A stretch of DNA of 64,000 bases, taken from NCBI RefSeq assembly GCF_029223255.1, contig NZ_JARHUC010000007.1, forward strand, positions 1 to 64,000, in the 5' to 3' direction. Below are positions 50,386 to 58,879 of the stretch, piece by piece (position 1 is the first letter of the stretch; every line of letters starts with the position of its first letter). The DNA comes from Albimonas marina (GTDB taxonomy: Bacteria; Pseudomonadota; Alphaproteobacteria; Rhodobacterales; Rhodobacteraceae). Below the pieces are notes generated by a model that was given only the letters and a program-made list of their open reading frames with translations, had not been told where the DNA came from and did no database searches. A program made the translations under genes and the position numbers.

Positions 50386-52040
50386 GTCACGGGATTCCGT
50401 TCGTCTGCGGCCGCGTCGATCGCCTGCTGGGCCATCTCTCGCAGCCGGTTGCGCTGGATCTTCTCGCCGTTCGCGCTCGGGGTCGTGGGAAAGCGGTCGA
50501 CCACGAACACGCGGGCGGGAACCTTGAACTTCGCCAGCCGCCCGTCGCAGTGGGCGGCCAGGGCGGCCTCGTCGATCGCCGCGCCCGCGCGCGGGATCAC
50601 GAAGGCCGCGGCCCGCGGCTTGCCGCCGGCCTGGACGCCGACGACCTGGCAGGCCTCGACGTCCGCATGGGTCATCAGATGCGTCTCGATCTCGCGCGGG
50701 TCCGTCAGGAACCCGCCCAGACGCAACGCGTCGCCCATCCGGTTGAGGAACACGAACCCGCCGTCCGCGGTGGCCTGGGCGAGGTCGCCCGTCTTCAGCC
50801 AGCCGTCGTCCGTGAAGGTCTTGCGGGTCGCCTCGTCGTTGAACAGATACCCCAGCATGATCGAGGGGCCGGTCACCTCCAGCTCCCCCGCGCCGTCGCC
50901 GGGGGGCAGGATCGCGCCGCTCTCGGGGTCGCGCACGCGCACGCCCGCCTCGGCGCTCACTGGCACGCCGCCGCCCATCTTGCGCCGCTCCATCGCGCAG
51001 TCGGCGGGCTGGAAGGAGAACAGGGCCATGCACTCCGACATGCCGTAGAGGCCCACGCAGGAGATGCCGGCCGCGTTCGCCCGCTCGGCCACGTCGTCGA
51101 GCGCGGGGTTGAAGCGGGCGTAGCCGAAGTGGCGGAACTCGGGGTTCAGCGCGCCGCCCGAGACGCTCATCAGCCGGTCGAGCATGTCGTCGCCGCCGTT
51201 GGCGTGGGTCACGCGATGCTCGGCCATCAGCGCCACGGCCTGCGCCGCGTCGAAGGCCGGCGGCAGGACCGAGGGTCGGGCCCAGGCGGCGGCGGCCAGG
51301 ATCTGGGCCATGCCGAAGACCCCGCAGAAGGGGATCGCCTGGAGCAGGACCGCGTCCGGCGCCTCCAGCCCCATGCCCGCGCCCGCGTCGCGCCCGTGGC
51401 GCGCCAGCGTCGCCTGCGCATGGAGGACGAACTTCGGCCCCGAGGTGGTGCCCGAGGTGGTGAAGACCTTGCAGGGCTTCTCCGGTCCGCCGCGGCTCTC
51501 CGCCATCGGCGGGGCGGCGTCGATCTGCGCCCAGGGCACGACCTTCGCCGCGCCCAGCAAGACGGGGGCCGGGACCTCGCCCACCGTCACCAGCGCCTCC
51601 AGCGCGGGCACGTCCGCGGGGTCCACGTCGGCGAGGATGCCCGCGAAGTCGATGCCCCGGAAGCCCGGCGCCAGCACCAGCGCCTTCGCGCCCGAGCGGC
51701 CGACGATGTCGCCGACCTCGACCGAGCGGTAGCGGGTGTTCACCGCCACGCAGACCGCGCCCAGGCGGCAGCAGGCGAGGAAGGTCACCAGGTATTCCGG
51801 CAGGTTCGGCAGCCAGCAGGCGACCCGGTCGCCCTCGACCACCCCCAGCGCCGCGAGGCCCGAGGCCGCGCGGCGCGCGGCGGCGTCGATCTCGCCGTAG
51901 CTCAGGCTCCTGTCGGGCAGGATCAGGCAGGGGGCGTCGGCCGGCGCGGCCGCCCACATCTCGGGGATGGAGGGGCCGCGCGACGCCGCCGCGGCGGCGT
52001 TGCGCGCGAGCAGATCGGACAGCCAGGACGCTGGGTTCAT
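50382..52040 (-). CDS. AMP-forming acyl-CoA synthetase
   Basis: The 552-residue enzyme of the ANL superfamily activates a carboxylic acid to acyl-AMP and acyl-CoA. Motifs: phosphate loop VFTTSGTTSGPKFVLH (near 188), GLYGMSECMALFSFQ (A5-type), TDDGWLKTGDLAQA (A7), LNRMGDALRLGGF (A8) and NGEKIQRNRLRE with the catalytic Lys near the end. Its stop overlaps the dctQ start (ATGA), so it is first in a ligase-dctQ-dctM operon. This linkage suggests it acts on the acid imported by the TRAP system; similar ligases act on aromatic or medium-chain acids, but the sequence does not name one. Confidence 0.92.
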   Translation of the reverse strand: MNPASWLSDLLARNAAAAASRGPSIPEMWAAAPADAPCLILPDRSLSYGEIDAAARRAASGLAALGVVEGDRVACWLPNLPEYLVTFLACCRLGAVCVAVNTRYRSVEVGDIVGRSGAKALVLAPGFRGIDFAGILADVDPADVPALEALVTVGEVPAPVLLGAAKVVPWAQIDAAPPMAESRGGPEKPCKVFTTSGTTSGPKFVLHAQATLARHGRDAGAGMGLEAPDAVLLQAIPFCGVFGMAQILAAAAWARPSVLPPAFDAAQAVALMAEHRVTHANGGDDMLDRLMSVSGGALNPEFRHFGYARFNPALDDVAERANAAGISCVGLYGMSECMALFSFQPADCAMERRKMGGGVPVSAEAGVRVRDPESGAILPPGDGAGELEVTGPSIMLGYLFNDEATRKTFTDDGWLKTGDLAQATADGGFVFLNRMGDALRLGGFLTDPREIETHLMTHADVEACQVVGVQAGGKPRAAAFVIPRAGAAIDEAALAAHCDGRLAKFKVPARVFVVDRFPTTPSANGEKIQRNRLREMAQQAIDAAADERNPVT

Positions 52041-52333
52041 CGTCGCCCTCCCATGGCGCACGAAAAGGCGTCCACGTCTGTGCGCGGATCGGAGGCGCAC
52101 GCTAACGACGCGGCCGGACCGGGTCAATCGGTCCACCGAGGCCGCTTGCGCGACATAGTTTCGCCCTGCGGAACCGCAGGGGCGCGGGCCGACGCCGGGC
52201 GCCGCGAGGGATTCGGCCGCGCCGCGCGCCGCGGGAGACGGCGCCGGCGGGCGGCCCGCCAGCCCCGCGCCGCGGGCGGGCGGCCGGGCCGGGCGCGCCG
52301 CCCGCCGCGGCGCCTCCCGCGGCTAGGCCGGGC
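52041..52333. other. Upstream region of the ligase-TRAP operon
   Basis: A 293-bp gap. The right part holds a hairpin behind the cyclase gene (52267-52313). The left part must carry the promoter of the ligase-TRAP operon; GCGCACG and CGCAAGCGGC stretches are visible but no clear operator. No gene is seen. Confidence 0.4.
52267..52313 (-). terminator. GC hairpin behind the cyclase gene
   Basis: GCGCCGCGGGCGGGCGG (52267-52283) pairs with CCGCCCGCCGCGGCGC (52298-52313) with one bulged G, a 16-bp stem around CCGGGCCGGGCGCG. It lies behind the minus-strand cyclase gene. A near copy sits at 25063-25110 in the same position relative to the SDR gene. Confidence 0.55.
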
Positions 52334-53362
52334 TCAGACGGTGCCGACCGGCGAGGCGGGCGAGCCCACCGCGCCGGGCAGGTTCAGCGGCGGCGCGGTC
52401 AGCAGGAACCGCGAGCGGCCCGCGGCGCGCAGGTGGGCGGCGAGGTCGCTCAGCCACCACAGCTCGCCCAGGTGCACGCCCAGCTGGAACAGGCACAGCT
52501 CGTGCAGGGGCAGGAAGGCGCAGCAGTCTCCATGGCCCTCGGCCGCCGGGTGCGCCTCGACCGCGTAGTTGTCGGCGATCAGCGCCACCACGCCGGAGTC
52601 GCGGACCCAGGTCTTCAGCGCCTCGTCGCGGCCGTTCAGCGCCGAGCAGGCGCCGTGCAGCGTCTCCTCGTCGGGGTTTCCGGCCATGCCGCGGATCAGG
52701 TCGGCGAAGCCGGTGTGCAGGCAGACCATGTCGCCCGCCTCGACCGTCACGCCGTCTTCCTTCATGATCCGGCCCAGCATCTCCATGTCGACCAGCGTGC
52801 GCGCGTCGCCCAGGTGGGCGCGCAGGTCGATCATCACCGCGCGGCCCTGCACGGCGGTCTCGGCCATCTTCTCGATCCCGAGGCGCTTGGCCTTCGGCCC
52901 CTCGAACGGCGCCTCCGCCTCGCTCGGCCCCACCACGTCCTCGCCCGCGCGCCAGCCGTTGTAGTAGACGGCCTCCGCCTCGCCGTCGCCGTCGACGTCG
53001 AAGCGCCCGCCCACGTGGCCCAGCGCGTCCCACTGGGTCGAATACTGCAGGTGGATCAGCGCCGCGTCGTCCGAGATCACGTCGGTGAACTTCGGATCGA
53101 GGCGCGAGACCTCGAAGTTGTAGGAGGGTTCGCCGTCGCGGTTCGTCGCGAACAGCCGCGGCGGATGCCGGCGCGGGTTCAGCAGGTTGCCGCCGGGCAG
53201 GTCGAGGGGCAGGGACAGCAGGAAGGCGCGCCCCTCCTTCACCTCGGCCACGCCCTTGAGGACCTGCTCGGTCCCCAGCAGGTTCATCCGGCCCAGCTCG
53301 TCGTCCGGGCCCCAGTCGCCCCAGGTCGAGCCTTCGGGGCGTCGCGTCCAGCGCTTGGTCAT
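52334..53362 (-). CDS. Cyclase-family (KynB-like) metal hydrolase
   Basis: The 342-residue protein belongs to the cyclase/N-formylkynurenine-formamidase family: GDWGPDDELGRMNLLGTE near the start, LPGGNLLNPRRHPP, and the metal site STQWDALGHVGG, followed by GRAVMIDLRAHLGD, GDMVCLHTGF, and ADNYAVEAHPAA and HELCLFQLGVHLGELWWL. Longer members such as this occur with amidohydrolases and transporters of aromatic or amide compounds. In the metal motif the first His of HxGTHxD is replaced by Gln, as in other long-form members. Expression is likely with the membrane permease gene upstream on the same strand (85-bp gap). Confidence 0.88.
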   Translation of the reverse strand: MTKRWTRRPEGSTWGDWGPDDELGRMNLLGTEQVLKGVAEVKEGRAFLLSLPLDLPGGNLLNPRRHPPRLFATNRDGEPSYNFEVSRLDPKFTDVISDDAALIHLQYSTQWDALGHVGGRFDVDGDGEAEAVYYNGWRAGEDVVGPSEAEAPFEGPKAKRLGIEKMAETAVQGRAVMIDLRAHLGDARTLVDMEMLGRIMKEDGVTVEAGDMVCLHTGFADLIRGMAGNPDEETLHGACSALNGRDEALKTWVRDSGVVALIADNYAVEAHPAAEGHGDCCAFLPLHELCLFQLGVHLGELWWLSDLAAHLRAAGRSRFLLTAPPLNLPGAVGSPASPVGTV

Positions 53363-53447
53363 CCGTCTTCCTCCCGTCGCGCCCGGCCTTCGGGCCGGGT
53401 CGTTTGAATTCGGTCCGCCCCGCGGGCGGGTCGCTCCTCGCCGGTCC

Positions 53448-54983
53448 TCAGACCAGCTCGTTCAGCAGCGCCAGCCATCCCGCCAGCAGGATCGCCGCCA
53501 GCCCGGTATAGGGCAGGTTCCACCCCCAGGTCAGCGTCGCCGGCGAGATCCCCGAGGCGCGGCCGAGCACCAGCGCCCCCGCCCCGAAGGGCGAGCAGGT
53601 CATCGCCAGGCACCAGCCCCCGCCCATCGACAGCACCAGCAGCGCCGGGTCCACCGGCAGCGAGGCCGAGGCCAGCGCCTGCCCGAAGAACACCGCGAAC
53701 AGCATCGGCGTCAGCGCGAACTGCACCCCGATGCACATCACCAGCGGCGGGATCATCAGCAGCGCCCAGGCGGGGATCGAGGCCGCCGTCTCGCCCAGCA
53801 CGCCGGCCGGGACCAGCGCAGCGGCCATCGCCCCGATGAAGCCCGCGAAGGCGAGCGTGTAGGCCTCGGGCGCGCTCTCGGGCGTGGTGCGGGTGATGAT
53901 GCGCCGGCCCCGCCGGCTGGTCTCGTAAAGCGCGTCGGCGCGCGAGCGGCCTTTCGCCCGGCCCTGGAAGTAGATCCAGACCAGCGTCAGCACCGGCGCG
54001 CCCAGCATCAGCGCGGTGACCACGCCCACGCCGGCCCCCAGGCTGACGCCCAGCGCGACGCCGCCCAGGCCCAGGCACACCAGCCCGATCCCCGCCAGCG
54101 CCAGGCGCGGGGCGGGCAGGGGCGGGCGGCGGGTCTGCACGCCGCGCGCCGCCATCCGGCGCGACAGGCCGCGGAAGCGCAGGCGATCCTCGAACATCCC
54201 CGCCAGCAGCGCCAGCGCCGCCCAGCCGATGCCGCCCGCCAGCACGATGCGCGTGTCCGCGTCGGGGAACAGCGAGGCGAGCACCGCCTGGGTCACCGTC
54301 GTCGGCGCCCAGATGATCGCGCAGGCCCAGCCGCGGATCTGGGCGCAGTGCTGGCGACGCTCCTTCGCGGCCACGACCTCCGGGTCGTCGCCGGCCGCCA
54401 GGCTGTCGCGGATCCCCGCCCGGATCAGCGGCGCCAGCAGGCTGAGGGTTCCGATGTTGATCAGCAGGAACAGCACGTGAGAGCCCGTCGCGATCGCGCC
54501 GTAGCGGCGCGAGGGCGGCTGGCGCGTCAGCCAGGCGCCGCAGGCCTCGACGTCGGCCGAGCTCTGCGCGCCGTCGCGCAGCACCGCCAGCAGCAGCATG
54601 AAGGCCGCCAGGAACGCCGCCCGGTCCAGCGCCTCGTAGATGCGCGGCCCCGCGTCGGGAACCGTGAGCGCGACCCAGCCGCCGACGGCGATCGCGACGG
54701 CGAGCAGCAGCTGCTCCCGCCGGCCCATGCGGGGCAGGCCCACGGCGGTCGCGGCCAGCAGCGCGCCCACCGACAGGCCGCTCGCCCAATGCCAGCCGGA
54801 GAAGGATTCCATCAGCGCCGAGGCCGCCACCAGCGTCAGCAGCGCCGCGATCGCCGCGTTCAGCGCCCCGCCCGCGCGCGCCTGCGCCGGCGGCGCGCCG
54901 GTCGCGGCCAGCGAGCCGGTCTGCGGGGCGTCGGCGGGAGGAAGGGCGGCGTCGGGCGACTGGGGCAAGGCGGGGTCCGGCAC
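53448..54983 (-). CDS. Polytopic membrane permease of unknown substrate
   Basis: GTG start at 54983. The 511-residue protein has a 40-residue soluble proline-rich tail and about twelve membrane helices. Landmarks are HVLFLLINIGTLSLLAPLIR, GWACAIIWAPTTVTQAVLAS (a possible substrate loop with TTVTQ), IPAWALLMIPPLVMCIGVQF and MTCSPFGAGALVLGRASG. The paired loops with WAPT and SPFGAG recall the ion-transporter (ArsB/NhaD/anion permease) superfamily, but I cannot name a family. Its position between a cyclase gene and a divergent dctP gene suggests an organic-acid transporter (inference). Confidence 0.7.
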   Translation of the reverse strand: MPDPALPQSPDAALPPADAPQTGSLAATGAPPAQARAGGALNAAIAALLTLVAASALMESFSGWHWASGLSVGALLAATAVGLPRMGRREQLLLAVAIAVGGWVALTVPDAGPRIYEALDRAAFLAAFMLLLAVLRDGAQSSADVEACGAWLTRQPPSRRYGAIATGSHVLFLLINIGTLSLLAPLIRAGIRDSLAAGDDPEVVAAKERRQHCAQIRGWACAIIWAPTTVTQAVLASLFPDADTRIVLAGGIGWAALALLAGMFEDRLRFRGLSRRMAARGVQTRRPPLPAPRLALAGIGLVCLGLGGVALGVSLGAGVGVVTALMLGAPVLTLVWIYFQGRAKGRSRADALYETSRRGRRIITRTTPESAPEAYTLAFAGFIGAMAAALVPAGVLGETAASIPAWALLMIPPLVMCIGVQFALTPMLFAVFFGQALASASLPVDPALLVLSMGGGWCLAMTCSPFGAGALVLGRASGISPATLTWGWNLPYTGLAAILLAGWLALLNELV

Positions 54984-55311
54984 GGGAGACGCAAGGGGAC
55001 GGCGGGGGGCGACGACGCGGGCCGGCGGCGCCGACCCGGGCGGAGGCGCCGGCGGGGCGGGCGTCGAGCCTCGTCTCCGTCATGCGCCGCAACCTTCGGA
55101 TTTTCAAGCCTGCCGGCCGGCAGGTCGAGCTTGTGCCGTAGCGTCATCGTGAGATCGGCCTCCGTGCTGCGGCGCCGCAAAGCGGCTTGCGCAAACCGCA
55201 GTGCGAAACCCATGGACTCTCGCCGGCCGTTCGGTTCATCGTGCGCGCCGACCGCGCGGCCGACCCGGGAACGCCGCCGCGCGCGACCACGACACAGGAG
55301 GAGGACCTGTC
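54984..55311. promoter_or_regulatory. Divergent regulatory region with a perfect 16-bp palindrome
   Basis: Between the membrane permease (minus) and dctP (plus). CCTGCCGGCCGGCAGG at 55109-55124 is a perfect palindrome preceded by the only AT-rich run nearby (GGATTTTCAAG), a setting typical of a repressor operator controlling both directions. The regulator is not identified. Nothing else is seen in these 328 bp. Confidence 0.5.
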
Positions 55312-56433
55312 ATGAACATGATCGCCAAATGGGCGACGGGCGCTGCCCTCGCCGTCGCGATCGCCGCGCCCGCCGCGGCCGCCGAGCGCATCACCGCCAC
55401 CCTGTGGGTCGGCCCCAAGCACCCGGTGTCGGTGGGCGGCTACGATCCGTTCATCAAGAACGTCGAGGCCTCGGGCGACTTCACGGTGAAGTACTTCCAG
55501 GGCGGCGCGCTGCTGGGCGCCAAGCCCGCGATGACCGGCATCGGCGACGGCATCGCCGACGTGGGCATGCTGGCCATGACCTACTTCCCGGCCGAGTTCC
55601 CCAACGCGCAGCTCGTCGCGGACATGGGCCTCTCGACCCCGAACAACATCGTCGCGATGGCGATGGCGACCGAGTTCAACCTGCTGCACTGCCCGGACTG
55701 CCTGGCCGAGTACAAGGCGCAGAACCTGATCTACACGGGCACCTACTCGACCTCGCCCTACACGATCATCTCCAAGGAGCCGATCCGCTCCACCGCCGAC
55801 CTGGCGGGCAAGAAGATGCGCGTGCCGGGCTCGCTGTGGTCGCGCTGGGCGCAGGCCGTGGGCGCCATCGAGGTGAACGTGCCGTCGTCCGAGATGTTCG
55901 AGGGCCTCGACAAGGGCGCGCTCGACATCGCCATCCAGGCGCCGGGCGCGCTGCGTTCGTACTCGCTGTGGGACACGGCCAAGTACAACACGCTGCTGAA
56001 CCTGGGCACCTACCACTCCCTGTCGATGATGACCTGGAACGCCGACCGCTGGGCCGGCTTCTCGGCCGAGCAGCGCAAGATGCTGCTGTCGGAGGCCGCC
56101 AAGGCCAGCCTCGGCGCCACCCTGTTCTACACCTCCTCGGATGAGGAAGTGCTGGCCGAGGCCAAGGAGCACGGCGTCGAGATCATCGAGCCCTCCGACG
56201 AGATGAAGGCCGACAAGGACGCCTTCGTCGCCGGCGACGAGAGCGCGATCATCCAGACCGCCGAGGAGAAGTACGGGGTCAAGGACGCCGCCGCCAAGCT
56301 CGAGACCCTCAAGGGCCTGATCACCAAGTGGGAGGGCATCGTGGCCGAGGTCGGCATGGACAACACCGACGCCATCCTCGAGAAGCTGCAGTCCGAGATC
56401 TACGACAAGCTGCCCGCCGACTACGGCGCGTGA
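55312..56433 (+). CDS. dctP: TRAP transporter substrate-binding protein DctP
   Basis: ATG at 55312 follows GGAGGAGGACC, a very strong ribosome site. The 373-residue protein has a Sec signal peptide (WATGAALAVAIAAPAAAAE, cleavage at about residue 24). Then come the TRAP family landmarks: FTVKYFQGGALLGAKPAMTG near 57-76, DVGMLAMTYFPAEFPNAQLV, and the Arg-containing ADLAGKKMRVPGSLWSRWAQ near 164-183, where the Arg anchors the ligand carboxylate, followed by GALDIAIQAPGAL. It probably serves the dctQM genes 5 kb to the left, which lack their own binding protein; a perfect-palindrome hairpin follows. Confidence 0.93.
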   Translation: MNMIAKWATGAALAVAIAAPAAAAERITATLWVGPKHPVSVGGYDPFIKNVEASGDFTVKYFQGGALLGAKPAMTGIGDGIADVGMLAMTYFPAEFPNAQLVADMGLSTPNNIVAMAMATEFNLLHCPDCLAEYKAQNLIYTGTYSTSPYTIISKEPIRSTADLAGKKMRVPGSLWSRWAQAVGAIEVNVPSSEMFEGLDKGALDIAIQAPGALRSYSLWDTAKYNTLLNLGTYHSLSMMTWNADRWAGFSAEQRKMLLSEAAKASLGATLFYTSSDEEVLAEAKEHGVEIIEPSDEMKADKDAFVAGDESAIIQTAEEKYGVKDAAAKLETLKGLITKWEGIVAEVGMDNTDAILEKLQSEIYDKLPADYGA

Positions 56434-56502
56434 TCGGCGCGCCGTCCCGCTCCGGTCTCCGGGGCGGGGCGACGCCCGGGGCTTCGTTGGATATGCGACC
56501 GG

Positions 56503-56524
56503 GGGCCGCCCAGCTGGGCGGCCC
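56503..56524 (+). terminator. Terminator of dctP
   Basis: GGGCCGCCCAGCTGGGCGGCCC is a perfect 22-base palindrome, 70 bp after the dctP stop, followed on the plus strand by TTGTTCTTG. It reads as a rho-independent terminator. Confidence 0.75.
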
Positions 56525-56637
56525 TTGTTCTTGCAAGATTCCGTTCATGTGGGCAGAGTCATTGCGTCCCTCCCGACCGTGTCGGGACCGTCGGCGCGCC
56601 GACGCGACGGACGCGTGCGGCAGCGGGAAAGCGGAAC

Positions 56638-58221
56638 ATGTCCCCAGGCGACCGGAATCTCGCCCCGCGTCCGGCCCCGGACGACGCGCAGGACCCCGCC
56701 TTCCTCGACGGGACGGAGGGCGCGCCCCGCGACGAGACCGCGCCGGACGGCGCCGCATCCGATGCGGGCCTCGCCCGGGCCGAGCCGCCCCTGATCATCG
56801 ACCTCGACGGCACGCTGACCCGCGTCGACACCCTGCATGAAAGCGCCGTCGGCCTGCTCGCCTGCGGCCTGCCCGAGTTCATCGGCGTCGCCCGCGCCGC
56901 GCCCGGCGGCAAGGCCGCGGTGAAGGCCGCCGTCGCCGACCGGGTCGAGCTCGACGTGACCTGCCTGCCCTACCGCGAGGAGGTGCTGGAGCTGATCCGC
57001 GCCGCCCGCGCAGCGGGGCGCGAGGTGCATCTCGTCACCGCCGCCGACCAGCGCATCGCCGACGCGGTCGCGGCGCACATCGGCCTCTTCGACAGCGCCC
57101 ACGGCTCGCGCGTCGGGCTGAACCTGGGCGGCGAGGCCAAGGCCCGCTTCCTGGTCGAGCGCTTCGGAGAGCGCGGCTTCGACTACGCCGGCGACCAGGC
57201 GGCCGACCTGCCGGTGTGGGCGCGCGCGCGGCGCGCCATCGTGGTCGGCGCCGCGCCCCGGGTGGCGCGCCAGGCCCGCGAGCGGGCGGCTGAGGCGGGC
57301 GCCCCGGTTCCGGTGATCGTCGATCCGCGCCCCTCCCTGCCGAAGCGGGCGCGCGCCTATCTCCGCGCCCTGCGCCCCCACCAGTGGCTGAAGAACCTGC
57401 TGGTGTTCCTGCCCCTGCTCGCCACCCACCGCGAGGCGGGGGGCGAGGTGCTGGCGGTGGCCACCACCTTCGTCGCCTTCTCGCTGGTCGCCTCCTCGGT
57501 CTACTGCATCAACGACCTGCTGGACCTCGACGCCGACCGCGCCCATCCGCGCAAGCGCAACCGGCCGTTCGCCTCGGGCCAGGTCCCCGCGATGCACGGG
57601 ATCGCCATGGCGGGGGGGCTGTTCGCGGCGGGCTTCGCGCTCGCCTCGCTGGTCAACGCGATGACGCTCGGGGTGCTGAGCGTCTATTTCGGGGCGACGC
57701 TGCTCTATTCCCTCGCCCTCAAGCGGGAGCTGGTGATCGACATCTGCCTGCTCGCCGGGCTCTACACCCTGCGGGTGATCGCGGGCTCGATGGCGGTCGA
57801 GCTCCAGCCCTCGCCGTGGATGCTGGCGCTCTCGACCTTCCTGTTCCTGTCGCTGGCCGCGATGAAGCGGCAGACCGAGCTGGTGGACCTCGCCGCCTCC
57901 GGGCGGACCGAGAGCTCGGGGCGCGCCTACCGGGCCGAGGACCTGAACGTGGTCACCATGATGGCGATCGCGGCGGGCTACACGGCGGTGCTGGTTCTGG
58001 CGCTCTACATCTACTCGCCCGCGGTGCAGCGCCTCTACGAATCCCCGATGATGCTGTGGGGGGCGCCGCCGATCCTGCTCTACTGGGTGTCGCGCATGGT
58101 GATGATCGCCCATCGCGGCGGCATGGACGACGACCCGGTGCTGTTCGCGGTGAAGGACGGGGTCTCGATCGCCTGCGGCTTCGGCATCCTGCTGATCGGC
58201 GTCGCGGCGACGGTCCTCTAG
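56638..58221 (+). CDS. HAD phosphatase-UbiA prenyltransferase fusion (DPPR synthase-like)
   Basis: The 527-residue protein joins two domains. Residues 50-240 are a HAD domain with IIDLDGTLTRVDTLHE (Asp55 and Asp57), the Thr of LVTAADQRI, the Lys in GGEAKARFLVERF, and AGDQAADLPVW. From about 245 there is a UbiA membrane domain: LRPHQWLKNLLVFLPLLATH, YCINDLLDLDADRAHPRKRN with the NDxxDxxxD and RP motif, then SLALKRELVIDICLLAGLYT. This fits decaprenyl-phosphate phosphoribosyltransferase (Rv3806c type), which makes decaprenylphosphoryl-5-phosphoribose. The fused HAD domain may remove the 5-phosphate, the next step. It is first of four tightly packed genes. Confidence 0.85.
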   Translation: MSPGDRNLAPRPAPDDAQDPAFLDGTEGAPRDETAPDGAASDAGLARAEPPLIIDLDGTLTRVDTLHESAVGLLACGLPEFIGVARAAPGGKAAVKAAVADRVELDVTCLPYREEVLELIRAARAAGREVHLVTAADQRIADAVAAHIGLFDSAHGSRVGLNLGGEAKARFLVERFGERGFDYAGDQAADLPVWARARRAIVVGAAPRVARQARERAAEAGAPVPVIVDPRPSLPKRARAYLRALRPHQWLKNLLVFLPLLATHREAGGEVLAVATTFVAFSLVASSVYCINDLLDLDADRAHPRKRNRPFASGQVPAMHGIAMAGGLFAAGFALASLVNAMTLGVLSVYFGATLLYSLALKRELVIDICLLAGLYTLRVIAGSMAVELQPSPWMLALSTFLFLSLAAMKRQTELVDLAASGRTESSGRAYRAEDLNVVTMMAIAAGYTAVLVLALYIYSPAVQRLYESPMMLWGAPPILLYWVSRMVMIAHRGGMDDDPVLFAVKDGVSIACGFGILLIGVAATVL

Positions 58222-58225
58222 CCGC

Positions 58226-58879
58226 ATGGAATCGAGCGCGCCGTTGAAACGCATCGACCCCCCCGATTACGCCGCCCAGGGCGACGCCGGACCGGCGGGC
58301 TTCCCCGCCTACGGGCGCGGCGGGCTGCGCCGCGGGCCGCAGCTGACGGCCCTGCAGATCGCCGTGCGCTACGTGGCCTTCGCGGTGCTGGCGACGGTGT
58401 GCAACCTCGCCGCCCAGCGCCTCGTGCTCTCGGCCCTGCGCCAGCAGGATGCGGTCGCCTTCGGCTGGGCGCCCGACCTGCTGGACTGGGTGCTGGACGA
58501 CCTGCTGGGCGTGGTCGCCGCGGGCGGGCGCCTGGGCTGGCGGGCCGAGTGGCAGGGCCCCCTCGCCCTGATCCTCGCCATCGGCCTGGGCACGGCGGTG
58601 GGACTGGTGGTGAAATACCTGCTCGACAAGCGCTGGATCTTCTTCGACCGCTCGACCGGCGCGAAGGCCCATGCCCGGCGCTTCGCCCTCTACACCCTGA
58701 TGGGGGTGGCGACGACGGCGATCTTCTGGGGCTCCGAGGCGCTGGCCTGGTGGCTGTGGCGCAGCGACCTCGCGCGGGAGACCGGCGCGGTGCTGGGCCT
58801 GATGGTGGGCTACGTCGCCAAGTACCAGTTCGACCGCCGCTTCGTCTTCACGCCCTCCGACAGGCCGCGGCGGGGATGA
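58226..58879 (+). CDS. GtrA-family membrane protein
   Basis: ATG at 58226, four bases after the UbiA gene stop; ends in a four-base overlap with the DprE1-like gene. The 217-residue protein has a 45-residue soluble start, then four membrane helices: IAVRYVAFAVLATVCNLAAQ (46-65), LALILAIGLGTAVGLVVKYL, then RRFALYTLMGVATTAIFWGS and VLGLMVGYVAKYQFDRRFVF. The motif KYLLDKRWIFFD and the last KYQFDRRFVF are GtrA signatures. GtrA proteins are proposed flippases or partners for polyprenyl-linked sugars; in mycobacteria Rv3789 occupies the same place beside dprE1. Confidence 0.9.
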   Translation: MESSAPLKRIDPPDYAAQGDAGPAGFPAYGRGGLRRGPQLTALQIAVRYVAFAVLATVCNLAAQRLVLSALRQQDAVAFGWAPDLLDWVLDDLLGVVAAGGRLGWRAEWQGPLALILAIGLGTAVGLVVKYLLDKRWIFFDRSTGAKAHARRFALYTLMGVATTAIFWGSEALAWWLWRSDLARETGAVLGLMVGYVAKYQFDRRFVFTPSDRPRRG

